Source of the DNA: a bacterium
Lineage (GTDB): Bacteria > Zhuqueibacterota > QNDG01 > JAGLOF01
Direction of reading: 5' to 3'
Assembly: GCA_023139105.1 (NCBI GenBank)
Contig: JAGLOF010000053.1
Coordinates: 1-45,817, forward strand
Length of the DNA stretch: 45,817 nt
Position 1 is the first letter of the stretch. Each line of letters begins with the position of its first letter. The position numbers and the translations under genes are program-made. The notes below the pieces were generated by a model. It did not search any database. It was not told where the DNA came from and worked only from the letters and a program-made list of their open reading frames with translations. Positions 8,632-17,299 of this stretch are shown here, in pieces.

Positions 8632-8680
8632 CAGCATATGGATTGTTGAAAATGTTTGATTGTCGACAATCCATATGCTG
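8632..8680. repeat. Long hairpin downstream of the dehalogenase-like gene
   Basis: A 15-bp perfect stem (8632-8646 with 8666-8680, arm CAGCATATGGATTGT) extends to 18 pairs with one G-U and a 13-nt loop. A T-run lies before it on the plus strand, not after, so it is not a typical terminator. It sits 32 nt after the stop codon and 30 bp before the MITE-like element. It may protect the mRNA end or be a repeat remnant. Confidence 0.6.
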
Positions 8681-8710
8681 ATCTACAATTTATGATTGAT
8701 CTTCAAAGCA

Positions 8711-8878
8711 CTAGCAGCCTGTCAGACTTAACCAATATTGTCCTGTTTTTGATCTTTTTCCCCTATTCTGCGTTGCTCAATCGTTACATAAAGCCCTTTA
8801 TGCGCCTCAATCGCGCCTTGAATAGGAAAAAAATCTCTAAAAACATACCTAATAGCCTTAAGTCCGACAGACTGCTAG
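8711..8878. mobile_element. Palindromic MITE-like element, 168 bp
   Basis: Terminal inverted repeats of 21 bp (8711-8731 and 8858-8878, starting CTAGCAG and ending CTGCTAG) match except at two positions. The match continues inwards imperfectly: 'tgttttt' and 'cctattc' recur in inverted form and the centre pairs around 'cataaag'. Almost the whole element is therefore one long imperfect palindrome. It carries no transposase gene and lies between two convergent genes. It is probably a non-autonomous element or decayed insertion end. An open frame through it is not credible as a gene. Confidence 0.65.
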
Positions 8879-8932
8879 CTCCGCTAGTAGTTCCGGATCC
8901 TAAACTGATCGGTATATATGTGCCGGAATCGT

Positions 8933-11557
8933 TTACTCCCGTCTTAAAACATCTGCTGGTTTTGCAACAGCTGCCTTTACAGTCTGAATTCCCACAGTTG
9001 CCATTGCAATGCCCAGGCTTAAAAGTGCTGCCAGTAAAAATGTGTCCGCGCCAAGACTGATACGATAACTGAATTGATTTAACCATTTTTTCATGACTAT
9101 ATATACAATAGGACATGCAAGTAAGTTGGCCAAAGCCACCCACTTTAAAAATGATTGTGTCAGTAATAATGTTATTTTAGCAACAGTGGCTCCAAGTATT
9201 TTTCTAATAGAAATTTCTTTTGCTCTTTTTTCAGCCATAAAGGAAGCCAGTCCCAGAAGCCCCAGACATGCTATACCTATTGCAATGGCAGTAAAAAGAT
9301 TGAAACTTGCTGCCAGCCGTTTTTCAGATCTGTACAAAGTTTCAACACGTTCATCGAGAAAACGGAATTCCGATGGATAATCAGGTGAAAACTTGTTGAC
9401 TGTTTGCGTAATAGAATTAATAGTTTGCTGCAGATTATCAGTAGTTACACGGATAGCAAAATACTGCATTGTCCGCCAGCTTTTATCAGATTTCAACAGT
9501 TGTACTGCAACAGGAGCAATGGGAAGGTGTAATGATGAAAAATGAAAATCTTCCAATACACCAATTACTGATTTTGGCTCTTTTTTATTAAATTTAAATT
9601 CTTTTCCAAGGGGGTGCTTCCATCCAATGGCCCTGACTGCAGCCTGATTAAGTATAACTGACTTGTCAACATCACTTAGATGGTCTTCAGAAAATTGTCG
9701 ACCTTTTGCTAACTTCATTCCAAAGAAATTTAATGTATTTATATCTACATACATTTTATATACATGAAGGCTCTGATCTTCAGTTTTCCCCTCCCATGTA
9801 GGCGTTGAACTGGATCTGATAGTAATAGGAAGTTGGCGGGTAGCTGTAATGTTCATTACACCTGCCAGTTGAGTGAGTTCGTTCTGAAGTGGTTCATAAT
9901 TCTTCTTCAATTCCGGATTCCGAAGCCTGACAGTGAAAATATGGTCTTTTTGAAATCCTAAATCCTTGTTGCGAATAAATTGCATCTGTTTCTGCATAAT
10001 AAGTGTGCCACTGATCAATACAATTGAAATGATAAATTGCACTACAACCAGGCCATTACGCAGCTGTTTTGTTCTATCATGCCCCCGTTTGTTGATTCCG
10101 CGAAATATTGAAATCGGGCTAAAAGATGAGAGATATATAGAGGGATAGACTCCTGATAAAATGCCCAGAACGAGAGATACTACAAGACTATACAATAATG
10201 TGAGTGGATTAAATAAAAGAGCCACAGGTAGGTTGAGATGTATCAAGATTGCAAAACGGGGGAGAAAGCCAATTGCCATGATGAGTGATAAAAACAAGCC
10301 AATTACAGAAAATAGAATTGATTCACCTAAAAATTGAAATAGAAGGTTATTACGTGAAGCTCCTACAACTTTGCGCATACCCACTTCACGACTGCGGTTG
10401 GTGGATCTTGCAGTTGCCAGATTCATATAATTCAGACTGGCAATGAGCAGTATAAAAATACCAATTCCTGAAAATAGATACACCAGCCGAATGTCACTGT
10501 TGTTTTTTATTTCAAAATTATGATTACCATGTAAATGGATGCTTTGAATGGGTTCTACCAAATATTGATGATTGAGATCTTTGTTTAAATGCGCCTTATT
10601 AATAAGCTCTAATTTGTTATTCAGGAGATCCAAATCTGTATTGGGATTTGCACGAAAATAAGTAAAGTAACTATTATTATCCCAACGTTCAATTGACTCC
10701 TTGTCGCCAGTAGCATAAAGTGTCTGAAATGATTCCAGCATATCAAACTGTATATGTGAATTTTGAGGCATATCTTTAAATACACCGGTGATAATCAAAT
10801 CATATTGATTGTTTTTCTTAATTGTTTTCCCAACCGGATCATCATCACCAAAGTATTTGTGTACCATTGATTGTGATAATATAACAGTATATGGTTTTTT
10901 AAGGGAATTACTACCATCACCAAGCGACATTTGAAGATCAAAGATTTCAATTATTTCAGGATCTGCTAAAAAAATATTATTTTCAGGAAAAGAATTTCTG
11001 CCCCTGGTTACAAGACCGCCATACATGGCACTTAGTCTGCCTACTAATTCAATTTCAGGTATAGTCGATTCAATTGCTTCTTTGATAGGTGCCGGAGTAA
11101 CAGTGAAGGTCGATTTACCCATATAAAAATTATCAGGTTGGTCCATTATAATGCGGTATACATCGTCTATACGATTGATATGGCGGTCATAACTGGTCTC
11201 GTAACGGATATAAATGAGAATTAACAGACTGCATGTTAAGCCGATGGTCAAACCGATCAGGTTGATTAAGGAAAATCCTTTTGACTTCTGTACATGCCGA
11301 TAATTGGATTTGAGATAATTTGAAAGCATGATAGATCTCCAGTATAATTGATTTCTTAAAAATCCCGGAAAAAAAACAAACAATTGTGTGATATACCAAA
11401 AACAGGTATTGAAAAAATTGGAATGTCTGCGTCGTTCTGCATAAGCTGTTTCCAATGATTCCATTGCAGACTGACAAATTTCTTTGTCAAGTATACACCG
11501 CATAAGCAGGCGCAGAGCAAGGGGAGGGCTATGCCCGATTGATTCTTTCTGATTCAT
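8933..11557 (-). CDS. MacB/FtsX-type ABC transporter permease with N-terminal prefix domain
   Basis: 874 residues. An N-terminal cytoplasmic segment (about 1-70, 'PPLALRLLMRCILDKEICQSAMESLE') is the prefix typical of PadR-linked permeases. Then a first membrane helix ('INLIGLTIGLTCSLLILIYI'), a large periplasmic MacB-type domain, a three-helix FtsX block with 'REVGMRKVVGAS', another helix, a second periplasmic domain, and a final FtsX block with 'KEISIRKILGAT'. This double FtsX layout is known for transporters and mechanotransmitters driving periplasmic or outer-membrane processes. No ATPase gene is adjacent, so one elsewhere must supply it. The start at 11557 follows the padR stop by 2 nt, showing translational coupling. 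Cargo unknown. Confidence 0.88.
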   Translation of the reverse strand: MNQKESIGHSPPLALRLLMRCILDKEICQSAMESLETAYAERRRHSNFFNTCFWYITQLFVFFPGFLRNQLYWRSIMLSNYLKSNYRHVQKSKGFSLINLIGLTIGLTCSLLILIYIRYETSYDRHINRIDDVYRIIMDQPDNFYMGKSTFTVTPAPIKEAIESTIPEIELVGRLSAMYGGLVTRGRNSFPENNIFLADPEIIEIFDLQMSLGDGSNSLKKPYTVILSQSMVHKYFGDDDPVGKTIKKNNQYDLIITGVFKDMPQNSHIQFDMLESFQTLYATGDKESIERWDNNSYFTYFRANPNTDLDLLNNKLELINKAHLNKDLNHQYLVEPIQSIHLHGNHNFEIKNNSDIRLVYLFSGIGIFILLIASLNYMNLATARSTNRSREVGMRKVVGASRNNLLFQFLGESILFSVIGLFLSLIMAIGFLPRFAILIHLNLPVALLFNPLTLLYSLVVSLVLGILSGVYPSIYLSSFSPISIFRGINKRGHDRTKQLRNGLVVVQFIISIVLISGTLIMQKQMQFIRNKDLGFQKDHIFTVRLRNPELKKNYEPLQNELTQLAGVMNITATRQLPITIRSSSTPTWEGKTEDQSLHVYKMYVDINTLNFFGMKLAKGRQFSEDHLSDVDKSVILNQAAVRAIGWKHPLGKEFKFNKKEPKSVIGVLEDFHFSSLHLPIAPVAVQLLKSDKSWRTMQYFAIRVTTDNLQQTINSITQTVNKFSPDYPSEFRFLDERVETLYRSEKRLAASFNLFTAIAIGIACLGLLGLASFMAEKRAKEISIRKILGATVAKITLLLTQSFLKWVALANLLACPIVYIVMKKWLNQFSYRISLGADTFLLAALLSLGIAMATVGIQTVKAAVAKPADVLRRE

Positions 11558-11559
11558 AA

Positions 11560-11883
11560 TTATTCCAAACCGGCAATAGTCAAAGTTCCCCAAGAGGCTT
11601 CATGGACGCGTTTTGCATTTGCCAGTTCTGTCCTGCCACGGTCAGTTAAGGTGTAAAAGATTTTACTCTTACCACCACGTTCAGGTGTTGGAGCACCTTG
11701 GATGGAAGTGACAAGTGCTTTTTTTAACAATCTGCTCAATGGCGCATAAATAGCACCAAAAGACCATTTTTCATCAGTAACTTCTTCAATATGTGCTTTA
11801 ATTGACATGCCATATGCGTTGTCGTTTAGATGTAGAATAGCGAGTAATAGTAACTCTTCCTGCCTGGTTATGTATTTTAACAT
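11560..11883 (-). CDS. PadR-family transcriptional repressor
   Basis: 107 residues, the usual size of small PadR proteins. The winged helix includes 'EELLLLAILHLNDNAYGMSIKAHIEEVT' and 'SFGAIYAPLSRLLKKALVTS', followed by 'TLTDRGRTELANAK'. PadR proteins bind inverted repeats and are often released by small hydrophobic molecules. AAGGAGG lies 5 nt before the start. It is co-transcribed with the permease, 2 nt apart, and a 17-bp inverted repeat lies just upstream, so autoregulation of the pair is likely. Confidence 0.9.
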   Translation of the reverse strand: MLKYITRQEELLLLAILHLNDNAYGMSIKAHIEEVTDEKWSFGAIYAPLSRLLKKALVTSIQGAPTPERGGKSKIFYTLTDRGRTELANAKRVHEASWGTLTIAGLE

Positions 11884-11914
11884 GATGCCTCCTTTTATGT
11901 GTGTTCTATTATTA

Positions 11915-11959
11915 TTCGGATGTAGAGAAAAAAAGTTTCATATTTTCTCTACATCCGAA
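11915..11959 (-). promoter_or_regulatory. Perfect 17-bp inverted repeat upstream of padR, putative operator
   Basis: Arms 11915-11931 and 11943-11959 (TTCGGATGTAGAGAAAA and its complement) are perfect, with an 11-nt centre. The repeat begins 32 nt upstream of the padR start, over or near its promoter. Known PadR operators contain ATGT/ACAT half-sites, and both arms contain GATGTAG/CTACATC. It could also fold as a leader hairpin. Binding by this PadR is inferred. Confidence 0.6.
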
Positions 11960-12124
11960 GGATTTAATTGAAAACCAATTGTTCAATGATTTTCTTTAAG
12001 TTGTTATTGATGTCAATTATGGTTATATTTTAAACATTACCAAAATCTGTAACGCATCGATGATTATAATGCCAGTTTTAAAGATATGTTATATGCATTT
12101 GCGACAGGCAATACTCCTTTTTTT

Positions 12125-12286
12125 CGCACAAAGCTCACGGAGAACACAAAGAAGAACAAAGGAATGAATCACAGAAAAGATGGGGTATACAAAAAAGGAC
12201 TAATGCGAAAGCTTGGACATATCAAGATATTATTATTATCTATACTTTTTTGTTTTTCCCTTTGTGAGCTTGGTGTCCTTCGTGCG
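12125..12286. repeat. Imperfect CACAAAG-type inverted repeat
   Basis: The segment 12125-12161 (cgcacaaagctcac...) is the imperfect inverted counterpart of 12246-12286 (...gtgagcttggtgtc, then cttcgtgcg). About 85 bp separate the arms. No gene is seen; the short open frames here have no recognisable protein content. Together with the next repeat it fills the 668-bp gap 11884-12551. Confidence 0.45.
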
Positions 12287-12317
12287 AGTGCTCTTTGATA
12301 ATCGGGATGTTTAAACT

Positions 12318-12393
12318 ACAGTTCCTGCTGAGCCTTGAGGGAATTTGCCGCGGTCGCCTAAAGAACAGGCTCCCTCGCAGAGACGATGTTGAG
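12318..12393. repeat. Degenerate dispersed repeat, copy 2
   Basis: Similar at its left end to 1941-1990 (shared 'acagttcctgct', 'agcctt', 'cgcctaaagaac' against 'gtcctgaaggaac') and at its right end to 2145-2173 (shared 'ggctccc', 'agagac', 'gtt'). Here the two parts are contiguous, whereas copy 1 has about 150 bp between them. The hairpin of copy 1 is decayed. Confidence 0.45.
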
Positions 12394-12551
12394 TTTGACT
12401 GTGTCATTGCTGGGGCGTTCTGTGCTGCGGCAATCCCCTTACGTTGTGTTGTTGATTTACAGCTCCTATTGATCCTTAGTAACAATTGAGAGACTGAAGC
12501 GTCATATCTAATAGATAAATTGTATCCCTCAATAAAATAATGAGGCTATTA

Positions 12552-14519
12552 ATGAAAAGAGTGCTAATCTTTGCAGGCCTGTTCATCAGTTTTACAGGAC
12601 TCTCCGGACAAGTGATTTTTCAGGAACCGTTAAGCCCACGCAATGCCAATTATAACATGGATATCCGGCTTGATACTGAAAAGAAACAGATCCACGGTTC
12701 AGAAATTCTCACCTGGAGAAATATCACTCACAACGCCACTTCCGAACTGCAATTTCACCTTTATATGAATGCGTTTAAGAATAATCAATCCACGCATATT
12801 AAAGAGGGTGGAGGACGTGCCAGAAAATTGGATAAGGAAAAAGCCTGGGGGTGGATAGATATACATCGGCTTGTTGTTAGCGGTATTGATCTTACAGATC
12901 AGATTCAATTCATTCAGCCCGATGACGATAATGAAGCTGATCAATCCGTGATTAGTGTTCCTTTGCCCCGGGCCGTTAAGCCTGGTCAGGAGATTCGAAT
13001 TGCCATTGACTTTATTACTCAGCTACCAATTGTCTACCGTAGAAATGGTTTCTATGAGGATAACTTCTTTTTTGCAGCGCAGTGGTTCCCCAAAGTTGGT
13101 GTTTTGGAAGACAAAGGCTGGAATTGTCATCAGTTCCACAACAATACGGAATTTTTTTCGGACTACGGTGTCTATAATGTACAGCTCACTGTACCAGAGA
13201 ATTATGTGGTTGGCTCTACGGGAATCGTCCAGAGAATAGAACATGGGGACTCCCTGAAAATCCTGCATATCCATGCAGAAGATGTGCATGACTTTGCCTG
13301 GACGGCGTGGCCGCATTATCTGATTGCCAAAGAAAATTATAAAGGTGTGGATATAATTCATCTTTATGAAAAAGATCATTCGGGCACCGTTGAACTGACT
13401 GTGCAGGCCATGAAGAATACAATGGACTATCTGGGGGAGTGGGTCGGTGAATATCCCTATCCGGCCATTACGGTGGTGCATCCGCCTACAGGTTGTTTTG
13501 ATGTGGCCGGCATGGAATATCCTATGTTCATCACTGGTGGGGCATTCTTTGGCATTCCGGAAGACAAGATCAAACTAACCACTATGGTGACTGTACATGA
13601 ATTCGGGCACAACTGGTTTTACGGTATTATCGGGAACAATGAATTTGAGGAAGCCTGGTTGGATGAGGGTTTAAATTCTTACGCTGAATGCCGCATTATG
13701 AATAACTTTTACGGCAAAAATACATCGATGCTTAATTTCTTCGGGCTTACAATGGGTGAACTGGGATATCAAAGACTAAGCTATCTGCAACTGCGCCGAT
13801 GGGATCGGACACTGCGTCCTGCCTGGACTTACCTCGGCGGTGGATACGGGACTCATTCTTATTCAAAACCAGCTTTGATGCTCTGGACTTTGGAAAACTA
13901 TGTAGGCCGTCCTTACATGGACAAGATCATGCGCACTTTCTTCCAGCGCTGGAAATTTAAGCATCCACATAGTCAAGATTTCATCGATGTGGTCAATGAG
14001 ATTACCGGTGAGAACTACGATTGGTTCTTCGACCAACTTCTGAAAGGGTCCAACGAACTGGATTATCGCGTAACCATAGCATTTACCAGGAAAGTCAGAG
14101 AAAAGAAAGGACTTTTCGATGAGGATGGTGGTAAAACTCTCTATCCTGTGAAAGATGAAGATGGCGTAGAGCGGGAAAGCGATGAGGAGAACGAGGAAGC
14201 GCAGATGTATCGATCCATTGTCCGTGTGCATCGCAAAGGCGAGGTAGTCATCCCCGTGGAGGTTTTGCTGGTCTTTGAGAACGGCGACAGCCTGCAATAC
14301 AACTGGGATGGGCAGGAACGCTGGATGCGCTATGATGTGTTCAAGGATAGCAGGCTGGACTATGCCGTTGTGGATCCGGAACGAAAGCTGGTCATCGACT
14401 CTGAGTTCACCAACAACAGCTTGACGGTAGAGCCGAGGAAGAAGCCTGTGACGTTGTTGTCGAACCGGGCCCTTTACTGGATTGAGAGTGTCCTTCATAT
14501 ATTCGGTTTTGCAGGCTAA
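12552..14519 (+). CDS. Secreted M1-family zinc metallopeptidase
   Basis: 655 residues from the preferred start. Signal peptide at about 1-19 ('VLIFAGLFISFTGLSG'). The gluzincin motif is complete: H349-E350-x2-H353, then E372 after 18 residues ('HEFGHNWFYGIIGNNEFEEAWLDEGLNSY'). The preceding 'AGMEYP' is in the place of the GAMEN exopeptidase motif but differs from it, as in many bacterial M1 relatives. A C-terminal helical/beta part follows. It likely cleaves peptides in the periplasm or outside. The start at 12552 has TGAGG 6 nt upstream; an ATG at 12540 overlaps that site. The next gene starts 18 nt after the stop, so the two are probably co-transcribed. Confidence 0.9.
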   Translation: MKRVLIFAGLFISFTGLSGQVIFQEPLSPRNANYNMDIRLDTEKKQIHGSEILTWRNITHNATSELQFHLYMNAFKNNQSTHIKEGGGRARKLDKEKAWGWIDIHRLVVSGIDLTDQIQFIQPDDDNEADQSVISVPLPRAVKPGQEIRIAIDFITQLPIVYRRNGFYEDNFFFAAQWFPKVGVLEDKGWNCHQFHNNTEFFSDYGVYNVQLTVPENYVVGSTGIVQRIEHGDSLKILHIHAEDVHDFAWTAWPHYLIAKENYKGVDIIHLYEKDHSGTVELTVQAMKNTMDYLGEWVGEYPYPAITVVHPPTGCFDVAGMEYPMFITGGAFFGIPEDKIKLTTMVTVHEFGHNWFYGIIGNNEFEEAWLDEGLNSYAECRIMNNFYGKNTSMLNFFGLTMGELGYQRLSYLQLRRWDRTLRPAWTYLGGGYGTHSYSKPALMLWTLENYVGRPYMDKIMRTFFQRWKFKHPHSQDFIDVVNEITGENYDWFFDQLLKGSNELDYRVTIAFTRKVREKKGLFDEDGGKTLYPVKDEDGVERESDEENEEAQMYRSIVRVHRKGEVVIPVEVLLVFENGDSLQYNWDGQERWMRYDVFKDSRLDYAVVDPERKLVIDSEFTNNSLTVEPRKKPVTLLSNRALYWIESVLHIFGFAG

Positions 14520-14537
14520 ACACAGGGAGAGTATATC

Positions 14538-15440
14538 GTGAAAATGACTGAAGCCTTTTTGACGGGAATGAAGACCGTCTTTTCGAATAAGAAGTTATGG
14601 GCATTGCTTTTTGGCATTCAATTGCTGTTTGCCGCTATTGCTTTGTCGCCAATTAAAGCCGAATTCAATGATATGTTGGGCAACCGCCTGATTGGTCAAG
14701 AGTTGTTGGAAGGCAATACCGGCCATGTGTTTGTAGAATTTATTATCCATCATGCTACGGCACTCTCTTTGGGAATGAAAGTGATTTTGATGGTCGGCAT
14801 GCTTTATCTGTTGGCGACTATTTTTCTTAATGGCGGCATCATCGGCTGTTTCATTGAGAATAGAAAATTTAATGCCGGGGCATTCTTTGGTGATGCTGGT
14901 GCATTTTTCGGACGATTTTTTCGCCTGTTTCTTTTTTCCCTGGTATTTTTGTTATTGGCAATATTACTCTATGTTGGCTTTGATAAGTTGCTTATGCTTT
15001 TTAAAGGCGACTCAGAAGTGGCCCTTTTAATTCTCAAGGTCATAGGGTTTATCTTCCTGGGTTTTTGGATTCTCTTTATTCAGATGGTATTTGACTACGC
15101 CAAGATTCGTACTGTACATGAAGATCGCAAGGGCATGTTTAAAACGGGTCTTTCCGCTTGGGTATTCGTCTTTAAGCACCTGGGGAAAACGCTGGGGCTA
15201 TACTACTTGATTTCTATTGTCGGATTGACGTTATTTCTACTTTTTGCCATGGGCAGTACGTTCAATCCTGCCAATACAGGGATTACCATTTTTCTCTTGT
15301 TGCTTTGGCAACAGCTTCATTCTTTCCTGCGTATTGGCGTGAGGATGGCATTCCTGGCCTCGGAGAGTTCTCTCTATACATTTCAAGCACCCATCATCAA
15401 AAACAGGATAGATAATGCGTCTGCTCGCATTTCAATGTAA
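14538..15440 (+). CDS. Integral membrane protein of unknown function
   Basis: 300 residues with about six hydrophobic helices, among them 'LWALLFGIQLLFAAIALS', 'KVILMVGMLYLLATIFL', 'LFLFSLVFLLLAILLYV', 'LKVIGFIFLGFWILFI' and 'LGLYYLISIVGLTLFLLF'. I do not recognise the family; the layout recalls DUF4013/YIP1-like proteins but no diagnostic motif was found. A GTG start is chosen because AGGGAGA lies 7 nt upstream; the ATG at 14544 would be 13 nt away. It lies 18 nt after the M1 peptidase gene and overlaps the next gene by 26 bp, so all three are likely translated from one mRNA. Confidence 0.8.
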   Translation: MKMTEAFLTGMKTVFSNKKLWALLFGIQLLFAAIALSPIKAEFNDMLGNRLIGQELLEGNTGHVFVEFIIHHATALSLGMKVILMVGMLYLLATIFLNGGIIGCFIENRKFNAGAFFGDAGAFFGRFFRLFLFSLVFLLLAILLYVGFDKLLMLFKGDSEVALLILKVIGFIFLGFWILFIQMVFDYAKIRTVHEDRKGMFKTGLSAWVFVFKHLGKTLGLYYLISIVGLTLFLLFAMGSTFNPANTGITIFLLLLWQQLHSFLRIGVRMAFLASESSLYTFQAPIIKNRIDNASARISM

Positions 15441-16230
15441 CGCACAGGGTATACAGACTGAGTCGCAAAAAGAGGCGCATATCGACCGGCTCATAGCTGA
15501 GATTGAGGAGGCTTGTACAGCCAACCCAGTGGATTTGATAGTGCTGCCTGAACTGGCACTTATAGAGTACTCAGAACATGCATTTCAAAATTTGAACAAG
15601 CTTGCTGAATCTCTGAAAGGCGAATCATTTCATCAGTTTGCTGCACTGGCCAGACGTTTACGTACCAGTATCTGTTATGGATTCCCTCGCAAAGAAGATG
15701 ATAGTTTTTTTATCTCGCAACTAGTCATCAATAGCCGGGGAGAATATGTAACCCACTACGATAAATTGCATCTGGCCCAATTTGGTGCTTCAGCTGAAAA
15801 ACCCTATTTTACACGCGGCAATAAACTTGGTATTTTCGAGATCAATCAATATAAAATCGGTATCATTATTTGTTATGACATGCGTTTTGGTGAATATGTC
15901 AGCCACTTGGTTCGTGAATATGAATTGGATTTCATCCTTCATCCCGTGGCTTTTACTACAGATGACTCATTTCCAAGCTGGCATCCATTTGTAATAACAC
16001 GAGCACTGGAAAACCAAATTTATTGGCTCAGTTTAAATAGAGCCGGAGAGCAGTGGGGGTGTTCAATTTTTTGCCCGCCATGGATTGGAGACAGTGTTAA
16101 ACCCCATATCATTGGAACGGAAGAGTCTATGCAGTTCTTTGAGATCGATAAAAGTACTATTGCTCAAAGCCGTAAATCGTATCCTTTTCATTTGGATAGA
16201 TTGGATTTTTACAGCGGACTTAATGTTTGA
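15415..16230 (+). CDS. Carbon-nitrogen hydrolase (nitrilase-fold amidase)
   Basis: 271 residues. The Glu-Lys-Cys triad of the superfamily is complete: E46 in 'IVLPELAL', K117 in 'YDKLHL' and C153 in 'IGIIICYDMRFGEY'. The size and 'CYDMRFGE' place it near omega-amidase or deaminated-glutathione amidase types, which hydrolyse small amides in the cytoplasm. The substrate cannot be fixed from sequence. An AGGA 5 nt upstream supports the start inside the end of the preceding gene. A role in repair of deaminated or misformed metabolites is possible but inferred. Confidence 0.88.
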   Translation: MRLLAFQCNAQGIQTESQKEAHIDRLIAEIEEACTANPVDLIVLPELALIEYSEHAFQNLNKLAESLKGESFHQFAALARRLRTSICYGFPRKEDDSFFISQLVINSRGEYVTHYDKLHLAQFGASAEKPYFTRGNKLGIFEINQYKIGIIICYDMRFGEYVSHLVREYELDFILHPVAFTTDDSFPSWHPFVITRALENQIYWLSLNRAGEQWGCSIFCPPWIGDSVKPHIIGTEESMQFFEIDKSTIAQSRKSYPFHLDRLDFYSGLNV

Positions 16231-16267
16231 TGTTTAATTGGATAAATAACTTCACCAGGAGTCGCTA

Positions 16268-16594
16268 ATGCCTTTTATTAAACTCGACCAGATCCCCGAA
16301 GTGGAACCCGCAAAAGGTTATCACGCCACTTTCGTTCATTCTAAAAATATGACCATTGCCTATTGGCGAGTAGACGCCGGATCTGCTCTGCCTGATCACA
16401 GTCATCCACATGAACAGATGTGTACAGTAATTGATGGTACATTTGAATTAACAGTTGATGGTGAGACGCAGAAGATGGAACGTGGCCAGATGGCCATAAT
16501 TCCAGGCGGCATTGCACATTCCGGCAAGGCATTGACTGAATGCTTTTTAATAGACAATTTTTATCCGGTGAGAGAGGACTATAGATCAGGATAA
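16268..16594 (+). CDS. Small cupin-domain protein
   Basis: 108 residues, a single cupin barrel. Motif 1 gives the metal ligands 'HSHPHEQ' (H44, H46, H48) with a following 'DGTFELTVDGE', and motif 2 supplies H84 in 'IPGGIAHSG'. It probably binds one divalent metal. Such proteins serve as isomerases, dioxygenases or ligand-binding domains; the sequence does not say which. AGGAG lies 6 nt upstream of the start. It is 37 bp after the amidase gene and probably the last gene of that operon. Confidence 0.85.
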   Translation: MPFIKLDQIPEVEPAKGYHATFVHSKNMTIAYWRVDAGSALPDHSHPHEQMCTVIDGTFELTVDGETQKMERGQMAIIPGGIAHSGKALTECFLIDNFYPVREDYRSG

Positions 16595-16678
16595 TCCATT
16601 CAGTTGTTTACGATTATTAGGCAGATTCTCGAATTTCTGAATAAAATTCAGATAATTGCCTGATTTGCAAAATAAAAC

Positions 16679-16708
16679 TTGACTGATACTGTTTGTGGGA
16701 GTTACATT
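16679..16708 (+). promoter_or_regulatory. Putative promoter of the Lrp/AsnC gene
   Basis: TTGACT (16679-16684), an 18-bp spacer and TACATT (16703-16708), 19 bp before the regulator's start codon. Just upstream, TCTGAAT and ATTCAGA form a 7-bp stem with loop AAA, flanked by AGGCA/TGCCT; this may be the end of the cupin operon or an autoregulatory site. Confidence 0.45.
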
Positions 16709-16727
16709 ATCATATCCAGGAGCGTAT

Positions 16728-17195
16728 ATGAGTATAGTTCTCGACAAAATAGATAAGCATATAATTGATTTGCTGCAGGATGACGGGCGAATCACTAATG
16801 CCCAATTAGCTAAAATGGTTGGACTATCACCACCATCCATGCTTGAACGCGTAAGAAAACTTGAAAAAAACGGTATTATCAAGAAATACACAGCTCTTGT
16901 TGAAGCAAAAAAGGTTGGCAAAGGGCTTATGGCTTTTGTAGCTGTGTCTTTGAGACTTCATCAGACCGAAGCTATTGAAGAATTTGTTGCAGATATTCAA
17001 AAGATACCCGAAGTACTTGAGTGTCATCATATCACCGGTGAATCGGATTATCTGATGAAAGTAGTCATTACTGATATGGAAGAGTATGAACGTTTTTTAC
17101 TTGAGAAACTGACACATTTCAATGTTGTCAGCCATGTCAGGACTTCATTTATTTTAAAGTCAATGAAGCAGGAAACCAAAATCCCTATAAGCTGA
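16728..17195 (+). CDS. Lrp/AsnC-family transcriptional regulator
   Basis: 155 residues, typical length. An N-terminal helix-turn-helix ('LDKIDKHIIDLLQDDGRITNAQLAKMVGLSPPSMLERVRKLEKNGII') is followed by a RAM ligand-binding domain with 'HHITGESDYLMKVVITD', the conserved G-x-x-D-Y core. Such proteins sense amino acids. The start at 16728 has AGGAG 5 nt upstream; an upstream in-frame start at 16695 lacks one. It precedes four genes of amino-acid type, so local control of threonine and aminotransferase genes is the natural inference. Confidence 0.93.
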   Translation: MSIVLDKIDKHIIDLLQDDGRITNAQLAKMVGLSPPSMLERVRKLEKNGIIKKYTALVEAKKVGKGLMAFVAVSLRLHQTEAIEEFVADIQKIPEVLECHHITGESDYLMKVVITDMEEYERFLLEKLTHFNVVSHVRTSFILKSMKQETKIPIS

Positions 17196-17299
17196 TCTCT
17201 ATCAATTAAACACCATAAAGTATGTCCTGCTTGCGTAGTATAAGATAGTGTTCTATTAAATTCCATAGATTATTTATCATATCCGTACAAGGAGGACAT

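Noticed and set aside
8656..9060. 134-residue plus-strand open frame over the MITE and the 3' end of the permease gene
   Set aside because: Most of it is the palindromic element followed by the antisense of the permease; no ribosome site and no protein-like conservation pattern.
12086..12489. Three short open frames upstream of the M1 peptidase gene
   Set aside because: They cover the CACAAAG inverted repeat and the decayed repeat copy; no ribosome site or recognisable domain.
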